A stretch of DNA of 64,000 bases. Source: Polytrichum commune. Lineage: Eukaryota; Streptophyta; Polytrichopsida; Polytrichales; Polytrichaceae. The translations under genes were made by a program, and so were the position numbers. How positions within the stretch are numbered: the first letter of the stretch is position 1; each line of letters begins with the position of its first letter. The DNA is taken from positions 12,648,001 to 12,712,000 of the forward strand of contig OX485804.1 in NCBI GenBank assembly GCA_950295325.1, given 5' to 3'. Positions 47,471 through 60,529 of the stretch are shown here, one piece after another. The notes beneath the pieces were generated by a model. The model ran no database searches. It worked only from the letters and a program-made list of their open reading frames with translations, and had not been told where the DNA came from.

Positions 47471-49509
47471 CCACCAGGATCCCTTTTACATTTGAGCGGG
47501 TTTGTTCTTAACCACACTAGAATCTAGAGGGCAAGCGGCCTACATGAAAACTCACCCTTAATCCCTTATGTCAAGCAAAAGAAGTAGAAAAAGAAAAGAA
47601 AAGAAATCGAATTCTTTAAAGAGTTTCCGACCTAAATTTAGGAGTGGAATGACAAGAAGGAACTCCCTGCAAAAATGGGAGGATAAACATTTGGAAGGCG
47701 GGACCACTCCTCACCATGACAACACAACACACAGCGTATGCATTTAACTTCATTTAATACTGCTGGGAGACCAGCCCAACGGTCGCCGCCCAGTGCGACC
47801 GCCACTAACTACTTAGCAAGCAAACAGCAGAATCTGAGCTGGCAATCCTACGTAGACCCGGATTCTAGTCAGCGAGGGGCGTTAACAATAGTACACTCAA
47901 ACTGCGTACGTGGCACCTTGTCAGGAGTCGCTTCATCCTGCCGAGATCCAAGTGGCAACGTGGACAGCCCTTGGATTCGGATCCAATCCAAAGGTTGATC
48001 CTGCTCGCTTGACCCCTCCCTGGCGTACGAGCTCTATAACTTCGTTGCAAACCGTGGCCGTCGATCACCTGATCCGACGGCCACAACGACCTGGAGAGCC
48101 TCCAAGGGCCGGTTCTGCATAGAACGGTCGTGGTGCAGTGTGTGGCGGCCTGGAAAGCGAATGCACGCTCGACTTGCGTAGTGGCTGGATTAATTGAGTG
48201 TTGCCGCGACTTAAATCTTTGTTGTCTGTGGACCTCAGAATCTTGTGATTTGAAATTTCGGGAAAGCGGTTCCGGGCAGCATAAGGTCAAAAGTTTAAGG
48301 GATTGGTGTGCGGAGGTGTCTGAAAAAGTGGAGATGAGTTGCAGAGAAATTGGAGGAGTTTATGGTAGAGTAGCGGCTTGGCGTAGGTATGATGGAAGTA
48401 CGTCTCGACGAAATGAGAATGTAATAAGTACGTAGCTTTTGCAAACCTGGGAAATCGCGAGGGAATCACCAAGATAAGCTGAGTGTGAGTGCCTGACTAA
48501 AATGCACTTCTCGAGAGGTATTCGGGTGTTTTGGCCCCGGATAGGTACTGCCTGGAGGTAGCATATGCTGGAGTCGATCTATTACTCGAGCTTCTAAGAT
48601 TGGAGGCAGGCGGAGGAGGATCTGGCCGGAGAGCGTTGATGAATTCGAGATCGAGCTTTGGAACCCGCGGACTGAGTGTGTCGGGGTGCACCAAATTTGA
48701 CATTAAAATATCACTTGATACAGCTATGGAGAGTTTTCGTCGTTGCAGATGGGACAGTCTGGAACCTGTGATGCACAGATCCAAAGTCTTTCTTGATCTT
48801 ACTTGTGCCGCGCGAGGGGGCGAGGCGAGGAGGAATGGATTCAGGATAGAATCAAGAGAAGCGTTTTGCTGAACCTCTTGATGAAATCTGGTGCCACTTA
48901 GAAGACAAAGTGATCATGGTGTGAGATAGATATATAGGCAGGAGTTCTTTCAAAAACTCCGGGATTGGTCAGATTTCGGCTTCAACTTCATTTGTCCGCA
49001 ATCGCTTCGAGAGAGAGGAGCCAGAGCTTCGGAGGTAGACTTGTTGTCAACTTAGTCGAGCACTTTGCGAAATGCTCCAGTCTTGAGCATATGTTTTGAC
49101 AGAAACATATTTAACAACAACAAAAGGCTGCCTGCAGAAAGCTGTCAAGATGCTCCTGAACGCTATGTAGGTCTCTTTTAACATCAACTCCTAAATGTTC
49201 AAAAGTGTGAATGCAAATGCCATACGAAGTTGAGAACATTTGTGCAGTCTCAATGTGGTCATGGTGCCTCTCTGGGTGTTTCTTTAGTCTTGAGATAATT
49301 GTGTTGCACTGTTTCAAGCACGCCTCTCAAGTACGAGACCGCTGACGGAGAGGTCAAAACGGGCTGAATCTGGGATTATATTTCAAGAATTGCAAATTCA
49401 ATTCATCCTATGGTGGTTGATTTCTAGAGAATAGGTTCTATTCAGGCATATTGTTTTCTCTTTCAGCTTCCTATGGCAATTGCCGACGTCTATTCTTGAT
49501 CCCTGAGCG
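47471..49509. other. GC-richer stretch upstream of the channel gene, no confirmed gene
   Basis: ORFs at 47738-47998 (+), 47865-48290 (-), 48130-48435 (+) and 48531-48872 (+) overlap in several frames and none resembles a family. The composition differs from the AT-rich transposon zone to the left. It could hold an unrecognised gene or distal promoter. Confidence 0.3.
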
Positions 49510-49517
49510 TATAAAAG
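49510..49517 (+). promoter_or_regulatory. TATA box candidate of the channel gene
   Basis: TATAAAAG lies 527 bases before the proposed start codon. A 5' UTR intron ending at GTGCAG (about 50013) would shorten the leader. A short upstream ORF starts at ATG near 49618. Confidence 0.4.
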
Positions 49518-50043
49518 TAGGTTTCTCGCTCTAAGCGATTCACCAACTCAGACTTTCGTGTACTTTCTAGTATAAGTTGGTGCGCAAATTTTTCGTAGGA
49601 CTTTCTGACTTGTTACAATGTCGCGTAATTTCTCTCTCTTCTGCTTGAATATAGGTAATACTAGGGATCAGTGAATCTTGTAAGTGTATTATCTGCAAAT
49701 GTTGATACTTCTTAAAGAAACTCGTAGTAGCAGCAAACTGATATCCGATACTTCGAATTTGTGATTGTCAGATGTGCAGTTGTAAGTGGATGAGTATGAG
49801 TATAAGCTGCAAGGTGATGTTCTAGTTGTACTGCAACAGATCTTTGTTTGCAGCACATCATAGTATCAAAGCAGAGTCATCAGTTGGGCAAATTTAAGGA
49901 TGGTACCTGTTCGTGATAGAGAAAAATTCTGATTTGGTGTTGTTCTTGAATACTCAACTGAAAGAGAGAGTGGGAGAAAGCGACCTCATATCCCTTTTCA
50001 CTGATAATTGTGCAGAGGATCCCGGCAGGAGCAAGTAAGAAAT

Positions 50044-53000
50044 ATGGCCAATGAAGGCCAGGATGATGGGAGGAGATCGCTTGAATCTCCGAGAAGACGT
50101 TCAGGTGCATCCAACAGTAATGACTCCATAGCCAAACGAAACAAACACGATTTCAGAGGCAGCGACCCATACGCAATGGAATCAACAAAGTCCTTAATTA
50201 AAATTCTCTTTGATGCATTGTTGTCTCTTAATAATCAGCATCGACAAAAGAAAGTTGACGCCAGCAAGCATGTGTTGGAGACTTACCATGACTCATTTCT
50301 TTATGGCAAAGTACCCCCCACTGTGATGGTTCGCGCAGCTCTTCGGACCGGCATTGTCGGCCACTTATGGCATTTTGTAAGTATACATCACTAAGCTTGC
50401 AAGCAAAATCACCCACGGCCTTTAATGCGGAAGTTTGAGAAACAGAAGTTGCACTGCTGGTTTGGTCATTGTTCTCTTCCTATTTATGCTTCAGATGAAA
50501 TGGAACACAGACTGCTATTGCAGAATCATCGAAGTGTTTACTTCATAAGGAATCTCTCTAGCTCAATGGCCTACAAATGCAAGCAAACTGAAACTTGCAT
50601 ATGTTCAACTTTGCTTTTAAACCCGTTCATCAAATCAACATCAGCTTCAATTAGTCAGACTTCTAAGATTTATGTTGTGGTATTCAATGCAGCTGGAATT
50701 TTTCTTTGCTCTCTCTTCAGGCGTATTATATGTTTATTCGACGTGAGTTTCAAGTTCCTGGACTCATTTTTGACAAATATACGAAAAGGACTTCTGTAGT
50801 TTTTTTCATAGGATGCAACCCTCATAACTTTGGCTAAAAACTTTTCTGTTACTAATCGAGCCAGACAACAAGATAAGGAACTGTTTGGCAAGCTGAATGA
50901 TCATTTGATTATGTGAATTTGAGCAGGTATAATACTACAACCCCATATAATTGGGTCACTCGAGCTCAAAACTATGTGAGTGTTGCGTTTCTTGTCGATT
51001 ATATACTGCGTGTATACAGGTATGCGGTCTATGTCCAGTTCACAACAACATTTTTATTTTCTTCTCTTCTGAAACAAACATTAAACTCGAATGCTTTTAC
51101 GTCAAGTTTGCACCGATGCAGTAGTACTTGCATTTATAGTTGATCATAAGAATTGCCAGTAGATCAAGATTAGGGCTTTTCTTAACGAACTATTATATTG
51201 GTTTGAAGATGACATGTCTGAAAGTTTTATGTAACAGTTGGTATAATATATATTTTGAAAATTTCTTGCAGTGAAGCACTACGTCTCACCTACATCTTTT
51301 CCTTTTGGGGTCTCATCGACCTGCTCAGTGCACTGCCCATTATATTTTTGTTTAAGTAAGGCAATCTCTCTACCTTCTTCAATCATTTGGGAGATATTGT
51401 TAAGAAACCCGAATTTAGAGGTTTGTTGGAGCATATTGTTCGTCCACGATGTGTATCTTCACTGTCTTTTGCTTCAAGCAGCATTCTAAGTGATTGCTAG
51501 AAATGCTGGTTGTATCTGCGTTGGCTTTCCTGTATGATCAATTTTGTTGTCCTAGGAAAATGCCTCAAATTTAGCCGTTGAGCTAGTCTATCTGCTGAGG
51601 TCCTTCCGGTGTACTGGGTGCCTTTAGAACTGCAGTCTAGCTTATCCTTCAGTTGTAAAGACGTCTTTAAGTCCAATAAACGGTGTCTGAATTCCATTGC
51701 ATGTAGGTCAGCAGTGACTGGTGGTCGGATACTTCGGCTTCTACAATTTCTACGCATAATAAGGTGAATGATAATTGACGAATATCTGGACTAGATTTCC
51801 TTGCCTGCAAGTCAATGTCCGATAATGGTGCTGCTTTGATCTGCCAAATGTGTTTAAATTGTCATTTGGCCAGCCTTCATTTGCACTGCTTAAACTTGTC
51901 CCACTATGTAAAATGACGCAGGATAATAAGTCTGATGAGTAAACTTGGAGTTGTTGGAAGTACAGTGGCGCAACAGATTCTCTTGCTAGTTATTTCAACA
52001 TTTGGAGCTGGTAAGGAAAGGGTTTTATGGTTCCTTCTCTGTTCTATTATGTTGGCTCATAATTGGCCTATAGCAATTATTAATTTACACCCTCAAATTT
52101 TCTTGATTACTTTTTTAAGAGATAATCATGGCGAGATGTGTCATCCTAATGTGTTCTGAGATTTAGTCTATTAATCTGCTTCAAATTCTCTCGATCAGGT
52201 AAATGTAAAACCACTACAGGATATAAACCACAATAAGAATGTGTGTCAATGTATTATTGAATTCCTCTGCAAATAACAAGATACTTGTGGGATACTGCAG
52301 TTTTCCTTACTGCAGGGCTTATTCAGTTTGTGGAATATTATGGAGCAACACCGAGTCAGCAATGTCCTGAGGAGGGATGTATTAACTTCTGGGACGCGTT
52401 TTACTTCACAATTGTCACTGTATGTATCATTTTTTTTTGACGTTCAGCCTTCTAATCATGTAACTTTGCATCTACTTGTGAGATTGAAGTTAGATTTTAC
52501 TATCAGCTCAGGGAAAGAGAGGTGATCATGTTGCGTCATATCAACTTGGAATCAGCATTTACTGAACCCTTCATTGTGGAATAACATGATATTTATGTGC
52601 TTTGGTTGCAAAGACAAGGTTTGTGTCCCAGATTCATGTCTGTAAGGTCCTGCTTCACTTGTCCTGCAGTTTATAAACATCCTGATTTGGGCTATTATCT
52701 TAATTTGATGATGCTAATTGCAACCACAGGCACTTCTACCTGTCCTTTCTTTTGCAATGAATTTCTTTGATTACTTTAGAAAACAACTCTGCACTGTCAA
52801 TCTCTTTATTTCTTGCTTTTCTCGCTCTCTGTTTGGCAGATCTCTACAGTCGGATATGGAGATATAACCCTGAAGACACAGGTTGGACAACTGGTAGCTA
52901 TGATTGCAATCATCTTAGCTTTGACCATCCTTCCTATCCAAATTGGTCGCATCACTTACCTTGCCTCCCGGAGGTATCCCATGGATCTAATGAAGTGATT

Positions 53001-56000
53001 TGCTTGTGCTGACAAAGTGTATCCATTGGTGCATGTTTGCCCATGTTCTTGCATTTAATAACCCTGAGTTAGATCTCATAATAGGATGATAGGGACCCTA
53101 TCAATTCCTTTCACAGGTTGACATCAAGAAATGGGTGCGTAAAGATTCAATATTCACTCTTGGCATCGTCCATCTTTAGTGACAAGTCGTGCTCCCGCAC
53201 AGGATGGTTGCCAGAATTCTTCTTTTCCGATTTTGTCTAGTTAGGTAAGTGTGTCACCCATTTAGGTTGGCATCTAAAACCTAACTATCTCCTTTCTTGT
53301 GTATTGCAGGCCTTATGGAGCAGCGTTTAGTGGCAAGAAGGTGGTTGATTCTCGATATCTAATCATCAGTGGAAGCATCTCGTTCCAAGCTATTCAAGAA
53401 TGTCTGGCAGAGTTTTACAATCCTACGCATTGTGAAGGTGTAATGACTAACTAATTCTTAAACCTGCCCTTACAAATCTCAGAATTGCCTTGATTTAAGT
53501 GACACGTAATGATGCTGGGGGTTCTAGGCTTGTTATATTGCCTAAATTAGTGATTGTTTGTACACTTCATACCTCATTCTGATAAAATTGTTTTTACTTA
53601 GCCAACTAGTAGTCAGCTTGATTATGAATTTTCCAGGGCTGAAGTTCTTGTTCTGCACAGATCTGGAGGTATACCCTTTACGAGTTACAATTTTGGCACC
53701 ATTCAGCCCTTCGTGAGTATATTTCCTTTTGAATCCAAATTACAGATTCACAAAAAGTCAAATTTTGTGAACTTACGTGTTTTTTCATCTCCAGTAATTC
53801 ACAGGTTTGAGAATCATGAATTTAATGCACATTACTTGCAAGAAGATAGTGAAGAATCGGTAACTTGATATTGTTTTCATTGCAAATTGGCAGGTTTGAG
53901 CTCAAGCAACTGATATCACTTTATTACGGTCTAGTGGAGTTCATAGAGGGGTCTCCAATTCGACAATCAGATTTGGAAAGAGTTGCTGCAAAACGAGCAG
54001 CTGCCTTCTTCTTACTTGCTGACAAAGAAGTGGAGGTACTGTTCTTTGGCATCTGATAGAAAAAGTAAACCCAGTTCATGTTGTATTTGCAGCAGTTAAC
54101 TGACGATCTATATTGGCGGGTGATATCTGATTTGCAGGAACCTGCTGTACTGATCTTGTGAATTCTTAGATCACTTGATGTTGGAATCACGTCAACCTAG
54201 GTCTACTCTTCTTATCTGGTTCATTCAATTCTTACATGGCTTTAGTTTGTAACAGGACCGGGCTGTGGAAGATGCAGCCCAGATTGTGAAGGCACTTGCA
54301 GTTCACCGTTTCTGCGAGGATAAGGTGCGGATAATTGTGGAAGTACTGGAGCCAGAGACACAGAGCAGTGCTGTCTGGGATGAGACGGATAGCGGAGGAA
54401 TTGAAATTATATGTCCCATTAAAGTACACTACAGGATGATTGCACGCAGGTACACTACAGATTGAATATTCTGCAACATCCGTAATCGCATCACTGGTTG
54501 TTCATACTTTCTGTAAATTGGCAACTTGACAAGGCCATGTGAGGTTGGGACTGATGCTTTACATGGTGATTAAAGTATCATTTGAACCTGGTCATGTATC
54601 TGAACCTGGAATTGGCGATATTTGAATTCAGGTCTAGAGAGATTTTCATGATCAGAATATAACATCAGATTATGGTAGATATTAAGTTGCACTGCAAAGT
54701 GCTTCTCGAAAGGTAGACTATATTGGCTTTTTGGTTGGTATCTGTAGTTTTCCTTTTCGATTTATGGATCACCTCTAGTCTTACTCTTCTAACAACGTCC
54801 CATTCCTGTCTGCTCGCACATGTCAAAAGAGTTTGTATAATCTTAACATTGGAAAATACGAGCTTGAGGGCCAGGAGAACCCACGATTTTGTCAAGACTC
54901 CCAATAAGAAAAATAAAATATAATTTGATGTGCAATTAGAGATTAGGCTGTTTCAGAGTAATCAGAGGATCCCAAAATTTATCACTCTACTTTCGTGGTC
55001 TATACAGATATGTAGCAAAACCCTCTCACTGTGATTGTTTATCATCTAGAGGTTGACATTAATGCATGCTGGTGATTGATTGTGGATGATGAAACAGCTG
55101 CCACGTGAAGGGGTTGTACACATTCATTACCAACCTGTTTACTTCCGAGATAAAGATGAAGAAAATGCCCGACCATTTTTTCATGTCAGAGTACTTCCAC
55201 AGTTATGATAATGAGGTTTATCCCCTAATTTTCCCAAAAGCGTGTTATGGCATGCTGTTTGAAGAGGTACACCACATGTTCATCACTTCCAACTGTCTCT
55301 TGATTGTGACGATGTAGTGAGATATACAAGGGCTGTTTTATTCAAGTCAAAGGTTTTAAATTGGTGTAATAATTCAACAATAATTTTGTGTTTCTCCAGG
55401 CTGTTGATGGTGCTTCGTGCCCCAGAAAGAACAGGAAATTTTGAGCTCAATGTCAGTAATGCACTAGTGTTTGAAGAACTCGCAGTCAGTCTGTTATCAA
55501 TTGAAAGTTTCCATCTCGTCCTCAATTTAAAATCATCACCTTCGTTTTCCTTTCCAACATGTGATCTTCTCCTGAACATCTTCCTAGTAATTATGTTTTT
55601 GTCTTCCTTTTGATGCCTGTTTTGATGCATATGCCTGTTTGACAGGTTGTTGAATTTATATTTGACAATTTCAATGTCGTGCTTTTCGCACTGGATGTTG
55701 ATGTGCTACACAAGGAGAAGGGTCATAATATCCGCAAGGTATTATCTCGTTTTCCTCTATTTATGGCATTGAATTCAAAACTGCTGTTATTCCATAACTT
55801 GTCAGTGAGAGTCTACTTTGTGAGTAACCTTAATCTGAATCTACTGTACATCATCTCAAGTGCATGGGTTCTGGTATGCCTTCCTTGTTGTATGCTGGGA
55901 AAGAATGGATACAAGAACACAGCTTGTATGTTAGATTTGACTGACATAAGTCGCACATAACTACGACGCACCCAAAAAAAGTCATCCTAAATTATTAATA

Positions 56001-58308
56001 TAAATATAAATATTATTAAAAAATTTCTTAATTTGGTTCTGCCATTGCCATTGTCATTCTCTTGAGCAATCCATGAGGATCAATACACCATAACTTTCTG
56101 GTTAAAAGCAAAGACTCAAGAAAAGACGAAGCCCTGTTTTTTTAATCAAAATTCTAAAAATCTTCAATAGTGTGCAATGCCCTAGAGCGCAACTCTGAGA
56201 CAAACGATTGTTTAATTGGTTTGATGCCTCTTTGATGCAGGTATTACTGCACCCTAAGGGACACATTATTCAGGCTGATGACGTTGGCTTAGTCATATCC
56301 TGGGACTTGCGTAGTGCTTATGCAATTTCCAAAACTGGAGATGAACAGATGGAGCACAAGAAATGGAAAAAAAGGAAAGATCGTTCAGCCATTGAGCTTC
56401 AAAAATACCGGAGAAGAGCGCCCACTAGTGTCAGTGGCCGTGGACTGAATGGAGGGGACGGTAGTGTGGTGTACAAGGCAGATACCGGCATCCAAGAAGA
56501 ATCAATTGAAACACGGATGAGATCTGCCATCTGCAGTAGGTATGAATGGAGCACCCATGGGGCGGATGAAGAAGTTGAAGAAGGTATATGTTGATTCTTG
56601 TTCAAAGCATCATTTTAAGGTTTTCAATGCTTTTATGAGTCTCGGCTATACAATGGTTTTGTTGCATACTGTAAGCATATCTGCAATAGAACTACTGAAT
56701 TCAACACATCCAATGGTTTGAAACCTTTTATTTTTCCTGCGAAACTTTGTGGTGCTTGTGATTAGACTGATGTGCCGTCAACGCAGGCTATGGGAAAAGC
56801 CGCAGCTTAGACCGTGAATCTGATTCATCCAAAAATAGTGGTTCTGAAGATGAAGGTTCTTATCCAAAAGGGATGTCATTGGAGAAAGCAACGGAAAGTT
56901 TATTAGCATGGCCGCCTATTCCAGCTCATGCTCATCCTCATGCATCAGTTTTGGAAAGAAGAGCAGATATCATACTTGAGAATCTCAAGGAACGAACTGT
57001 CCCTGTGGTAAATCTGATGATACCACACATCCTAGTCTGCTGTCAGAGCCACTGGCCACAACATATTTATTACTTTCTGAAAGAGTTGCGGAAGCCAAAT
57101 TTCCCAAACCCTCCAATAGTAATTTTGCATCCGAATGATCCCACAGCCAGCGAGTGGGGCACCGTGGGCATATTCGAGGATGTCTTCTTTCTCAAAGGCT
57201 CTCCTCTCTACGAACTTGACCTCATGAGAGGTGGAGTTCTTCAAGCAGGTCTGCAATTCTTTATGCTCCCACCCGTCCACAAAGTGAAGAATTGTTAAGT
57301 AGCCATCTACCTCATGACATGTAATGGTGGCAAGCCAAGACATAAACTTGGAGCTACTAGCCTGAGAATATAGGTGCAACATAAACTTCTAGATTTGAGG
57401 ATTGTAGCTGTTGCGAACATGGCAGCCATGGAAAATGACAGTGTTCTTTGTGTCTCAAATTGACCCCTGAGGTGCTCCCTCATTTTCCACTTCAAGCACT
57501 TGACATGACTTGTTTGCTAAGTTGTTGCAGAAAAAGTAGTTGTTCTTGGGTTCCAGGACGCACCTGTTGACATCAATGGCGAGGGAGTGCAAGATCGAGC
57601 AAGGGCACAAAGAAGGATTCCGTCAACACAAAGAAGCGATGTTGATAACATTGTGGTGGCTGCCAATGTGGAAAGACTTGTGGGCCACAAGGCGGAAATT
57701 CTGATTATTGACATGCAACATACATTTGCATTTTACTACCTGCGACCCAAGCTCGAGATCCACAAGAAGCAAATCTTACGGACAGATTATCAAAGAAATC
57801 CGGATGCATTGGTTCACTTTGGACCTCCATTCATGGAAGGCAAAGCAGTTTCTCCAGTTCTCCTCGGATTCCTGTTGTAAGAACCACTGACAAACTTTTT
57901 GATCAAAAGTGAACCCTTTCAAATAATATGTCCTATCCTTTCCTTCTATGTTAAGGACTTGAGAATCCACATCTCAACTCTGCTCGTGTGTTTTGCAGAC
58001 GTTCATCGTTCTATAACCGAAACACAATCTCCATAGTGGAACAGCTAATTGAAGGTGGGTATGTGGAGATTGATGGCACTTTGAGTTACGATGAAGTGCG
58101 AGTTTTGAACCAGATTCCTGTCCCACAGGAGTATTGCAACAGAAGTTACAATGACCTTTTCATTGGTCTCCTGCGAGATAAAGGCATCCTCCCTTTGGGC
58201 TTATACCGAGCTCGTGGAACTTTAGGGTCCCCAACTGCATATGTGTTTACCAATCCTCCAAAGGAGACAATTGTAAATGCTTCGGATCTAATCTACGTTC
58301 TATCCTGA
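50044..58308 (+). CDS. BK/Slo-like voltage-gated potassium channel, 19 exons, 1105 residues
   Basis: Slo-type channels are tetrameric membrane K+ channels gated by voltage and by ligand binding to cytosolic RCK domains. Exons, all in phase: 50044-50376, 50693-50742, 50927-51019, 51272-51355, 51707-51763, 51922-52010, 52301-52419, 52840-52973, 53310-53437, 53637-53712, 53894-54035, 54256-54449, 55098-55277, 55400-55484, 55646-55738, 56241-56583, 56787-57248, 57531-57876 and 57999-58308. S1 is in exon 2, S2 in 3 and S3 in 4. S4 in exon 5 has R194, R197, Q200, R203 and R206 every third residue. The pore is TIVTISTVGYGD (filter 278-283), and S6 ends in ITYLASRRPYG. RCK1 follows (about 325-640), then a basic linker, then RCK2 (about 750-1090, VVVLGF, FTNPP). 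No Asp-rich calcium bowl is visible. The donor at 55277 (AT|GTTCAT) is weak but the only one found that keeps phase. ATG 50044 follows in-frame stops. Confidence 0.88.
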
Positions 58309-59234
58309 TTGCTTATAGATCTGCTTTGCCTTGCCTCTTGAGCTTTGCCTCCAAGATTATTTAGCGAGGAAAATAAACCGCTGTAAACTATGATACTTAC
58401 TGGAATGTTTTTATATTATTGGTCAAGAGTTCGTCCTCAACTGCATTATTGTTGCAGCAGTAAGTAGGACGTTGATTTCAAACCAGGCGCAAATACTCCC
58501 CCAGCTGAACATACTTAGTTCCAAAGTATTCCACGCGGTTAAGTCTGAAGCTGTCGGGAGGTTTTCCAATATTGCAATGATGCCGGTCCTATGTCAGTGA
58601 ATATGTTTTTTAGTCTCTGTCATGGCTCAGTGACTCCTTGGAGTATATGTCCTATCTTTGTTTTTTTTTTTCATGTCCCCCTTACAAAGAGAAGGGTGTG
58701 CAGTTATACATTCGATCAATCAATATATACACATTGAATCATGTCCAGTCACCGAGATCAATGCATTAGGACAGGAGCTTTACTTTTTTTTTTAAAATTC
58801 ATAGAGGCCTTTGCATTTGAGTAATTTGATGTTGAGTGGTTGCATTGGAACGGACTGAGTTTACATAATGTGGTTCACTCCTGCACTAATATGATTTCAT
58901 GTTCATCAACTCTTGGTCGGACCCAGCTTACCTTGTTCGAGGTAATCTCATCACGCTGTTACAGGGCTACGGATGGCAACAACTTGAATTTAATGGCTCT
59001 ACCTATTCTAGTTATTGGAATTTAGTGTTCCTGATTGTATGAGACTTTGGAAACCAAATGAATTTACCTGTACTAGTCAATCTTCAAAGGGCTCAAGCCT
59101 CCGTCTTTTAATCATTTCCACTTTGATTAACTATATCGTTACTGTAGAAAGTTTGCCTTGAGGAGATTCTTTCCACCATATCGATATCAATGGCATAGAA
59201 AGTTCGAATTCCAGTCACAGCTGATACAGGGAAA
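58309..59234. other. 3' flank of the channel gene
   Basis: It presumably begins with the 3' UTR. No clear polyadenylation signal was singled out. No coding. Confidence 0.4.
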
Positions 59235-59840
59235 ATGCTTCAACAACGGATCCTTCCTGCAGACCGAGACCTAATCCTCGAGAATCCATACACGAATAAT
59301 GTGCCCGTGTCCTTCCTGACTGCAGATTCGTCTGACAGAGAGAACTACCTCCAAAGCCGCCATGCCAAAACTCCGATAATCGAATATACATCTGATATAA
59401 AGCTAGTAAATATTCCTAACTTCTCCGGATGTTCGATTCAACTCGGAGAGGGCCGCGCGAACGCGAGCCCCCGCTGCCACAAATTATGACGTGTATGCCT
59501 CCCGTAGGAAGATACTAAGGCTTCCGTGACCCAAGTGCAATGGAGGCAATTGCCCTAGGCCATCCGCCTTGCTGATCGTGGATTGACCCCGTCCAGGTAA
59601 GTGAGGAATCACTCTTCCACCTGCTCTCTTGTATGCCCGCTCCGCTCCCTGGATTGCCAACCGATACGGGTCATGGACGGACATTTGGACGATCTACTTG
59701 AACGATTCACTGCCAATACTCTTTTCACCCCGGACAAGTTATAAACCCATCACTCTCTTCAAATGATCCGGCCCATCTGCTTCTTTCAGAATTTTTCAAT
59801 TTGTGCTCACATGGTACTTCAGAGTCCAAGGCGATTCGAT
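59235..59840. repeat. Dispersed repeat family R1, copy 3 (longest)
   Basis: It combines the upstream part shared with 23900 and the downstream part shared with 25200-25330, and so may be close to full length. Core phrases are CGCTGCCACAAATTATGACG and CTCCCGTAGGAAGATACTA. Minus ORF 59484-59684 matches that of copy 2. Confidence 0.8.
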
Positions 59841-60222
59841 TTCCCTTGCGGGCTGTAACTCCAATACTGTCAGACAATGACTTAGGACTTCTAATAATCC
59901 TGTACAATTGCAGTCGTACCCGTTTCACTACCTCGTGAGTGGAGCAACAAGTTCGACACTTTGCGTGGCGGAGATATGTTTTCAGAAAAGGAAACACAAC
60001 TAGAAGCATGTTGAACACTGTCTACATACGAGATGTAATGTTGAGCATTAGACTTCCAGGAGTAGACCCTGAGCCAAGTAGCAGTCGATCATATAACAGA
60101 GCTGTTGCAAGATGATTTTTTGTGAAATCAGGTGGATGTGCGCTGAAACAGAGTGAAGGGGCTTTGCAGGCTCAATTAGCAGCGCACCTTCTTCCACTTG
60201 TATGTGCACAGTTTAGGTATGT
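59841..60222. other. No recognised gene
   Basis: I see no structure here. Confidence 0.3.
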
Positions 60223-60529
60223 GGGTGTTATTCGATTCGTTTTTCATGTTCTCCAACTTCTACCGAATAGATTTACACAATGAAACTTGTGCTGCATTAG
60301 CACATCTATGATAAGCATCAGCAGAAATTGGATTGAAAATCGGACCTCCCTTAACATAAGTTCTCTCAATTGTGTTCACTATTGAGTGTGGAGTAATTGA
60401 TAAAATTTGAAGATGTAGTCCAATCTCTTTGAAACAAGTGTCTTTATGGTGTTTGTTCTTTGATCCTCACCAAACCACACACCAATCAAATATATAGGTG
60501 TCCAATTAGAAAGTAACCAAATAACACCT
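60223..60529. mobile_element. Tourist-like MITE, copy 2
   Basis: Ends GGTGTTATTCGATTCG and AACCAAATAACACC. Internal sequence matches the copy at 34009-34356. Confidence 0.7.

Noticed and set aside
47738-48872. Several overlapping ORFs upstream of the channel gene
   Set aside because: None resembles a family or splices into the channel frame, so they are left as an unassigned GC-richer stretch.
50721-50800. Alternative second exon of the channel starting at 50721
   Set aside because: It gives no transmembrane helix and breaks phase with exon 3. The acceptor at 50692 gives a hydrophobic S1 and joins both neighbours in phase.
55260-55410. Frameshift that would make the channel a pseudogene
   Set aside because: An in-phase donor at 55277 was found, and the total then comes to exactly 1106 codons with every other junction in phase.
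59495-59520. 16S rRNA-like CCTACGGGAGGC-type motif (family R1)
   Set aside because: Only about 11 bases match and the neighbouring sequence is unlike rRNA, so this is chance.
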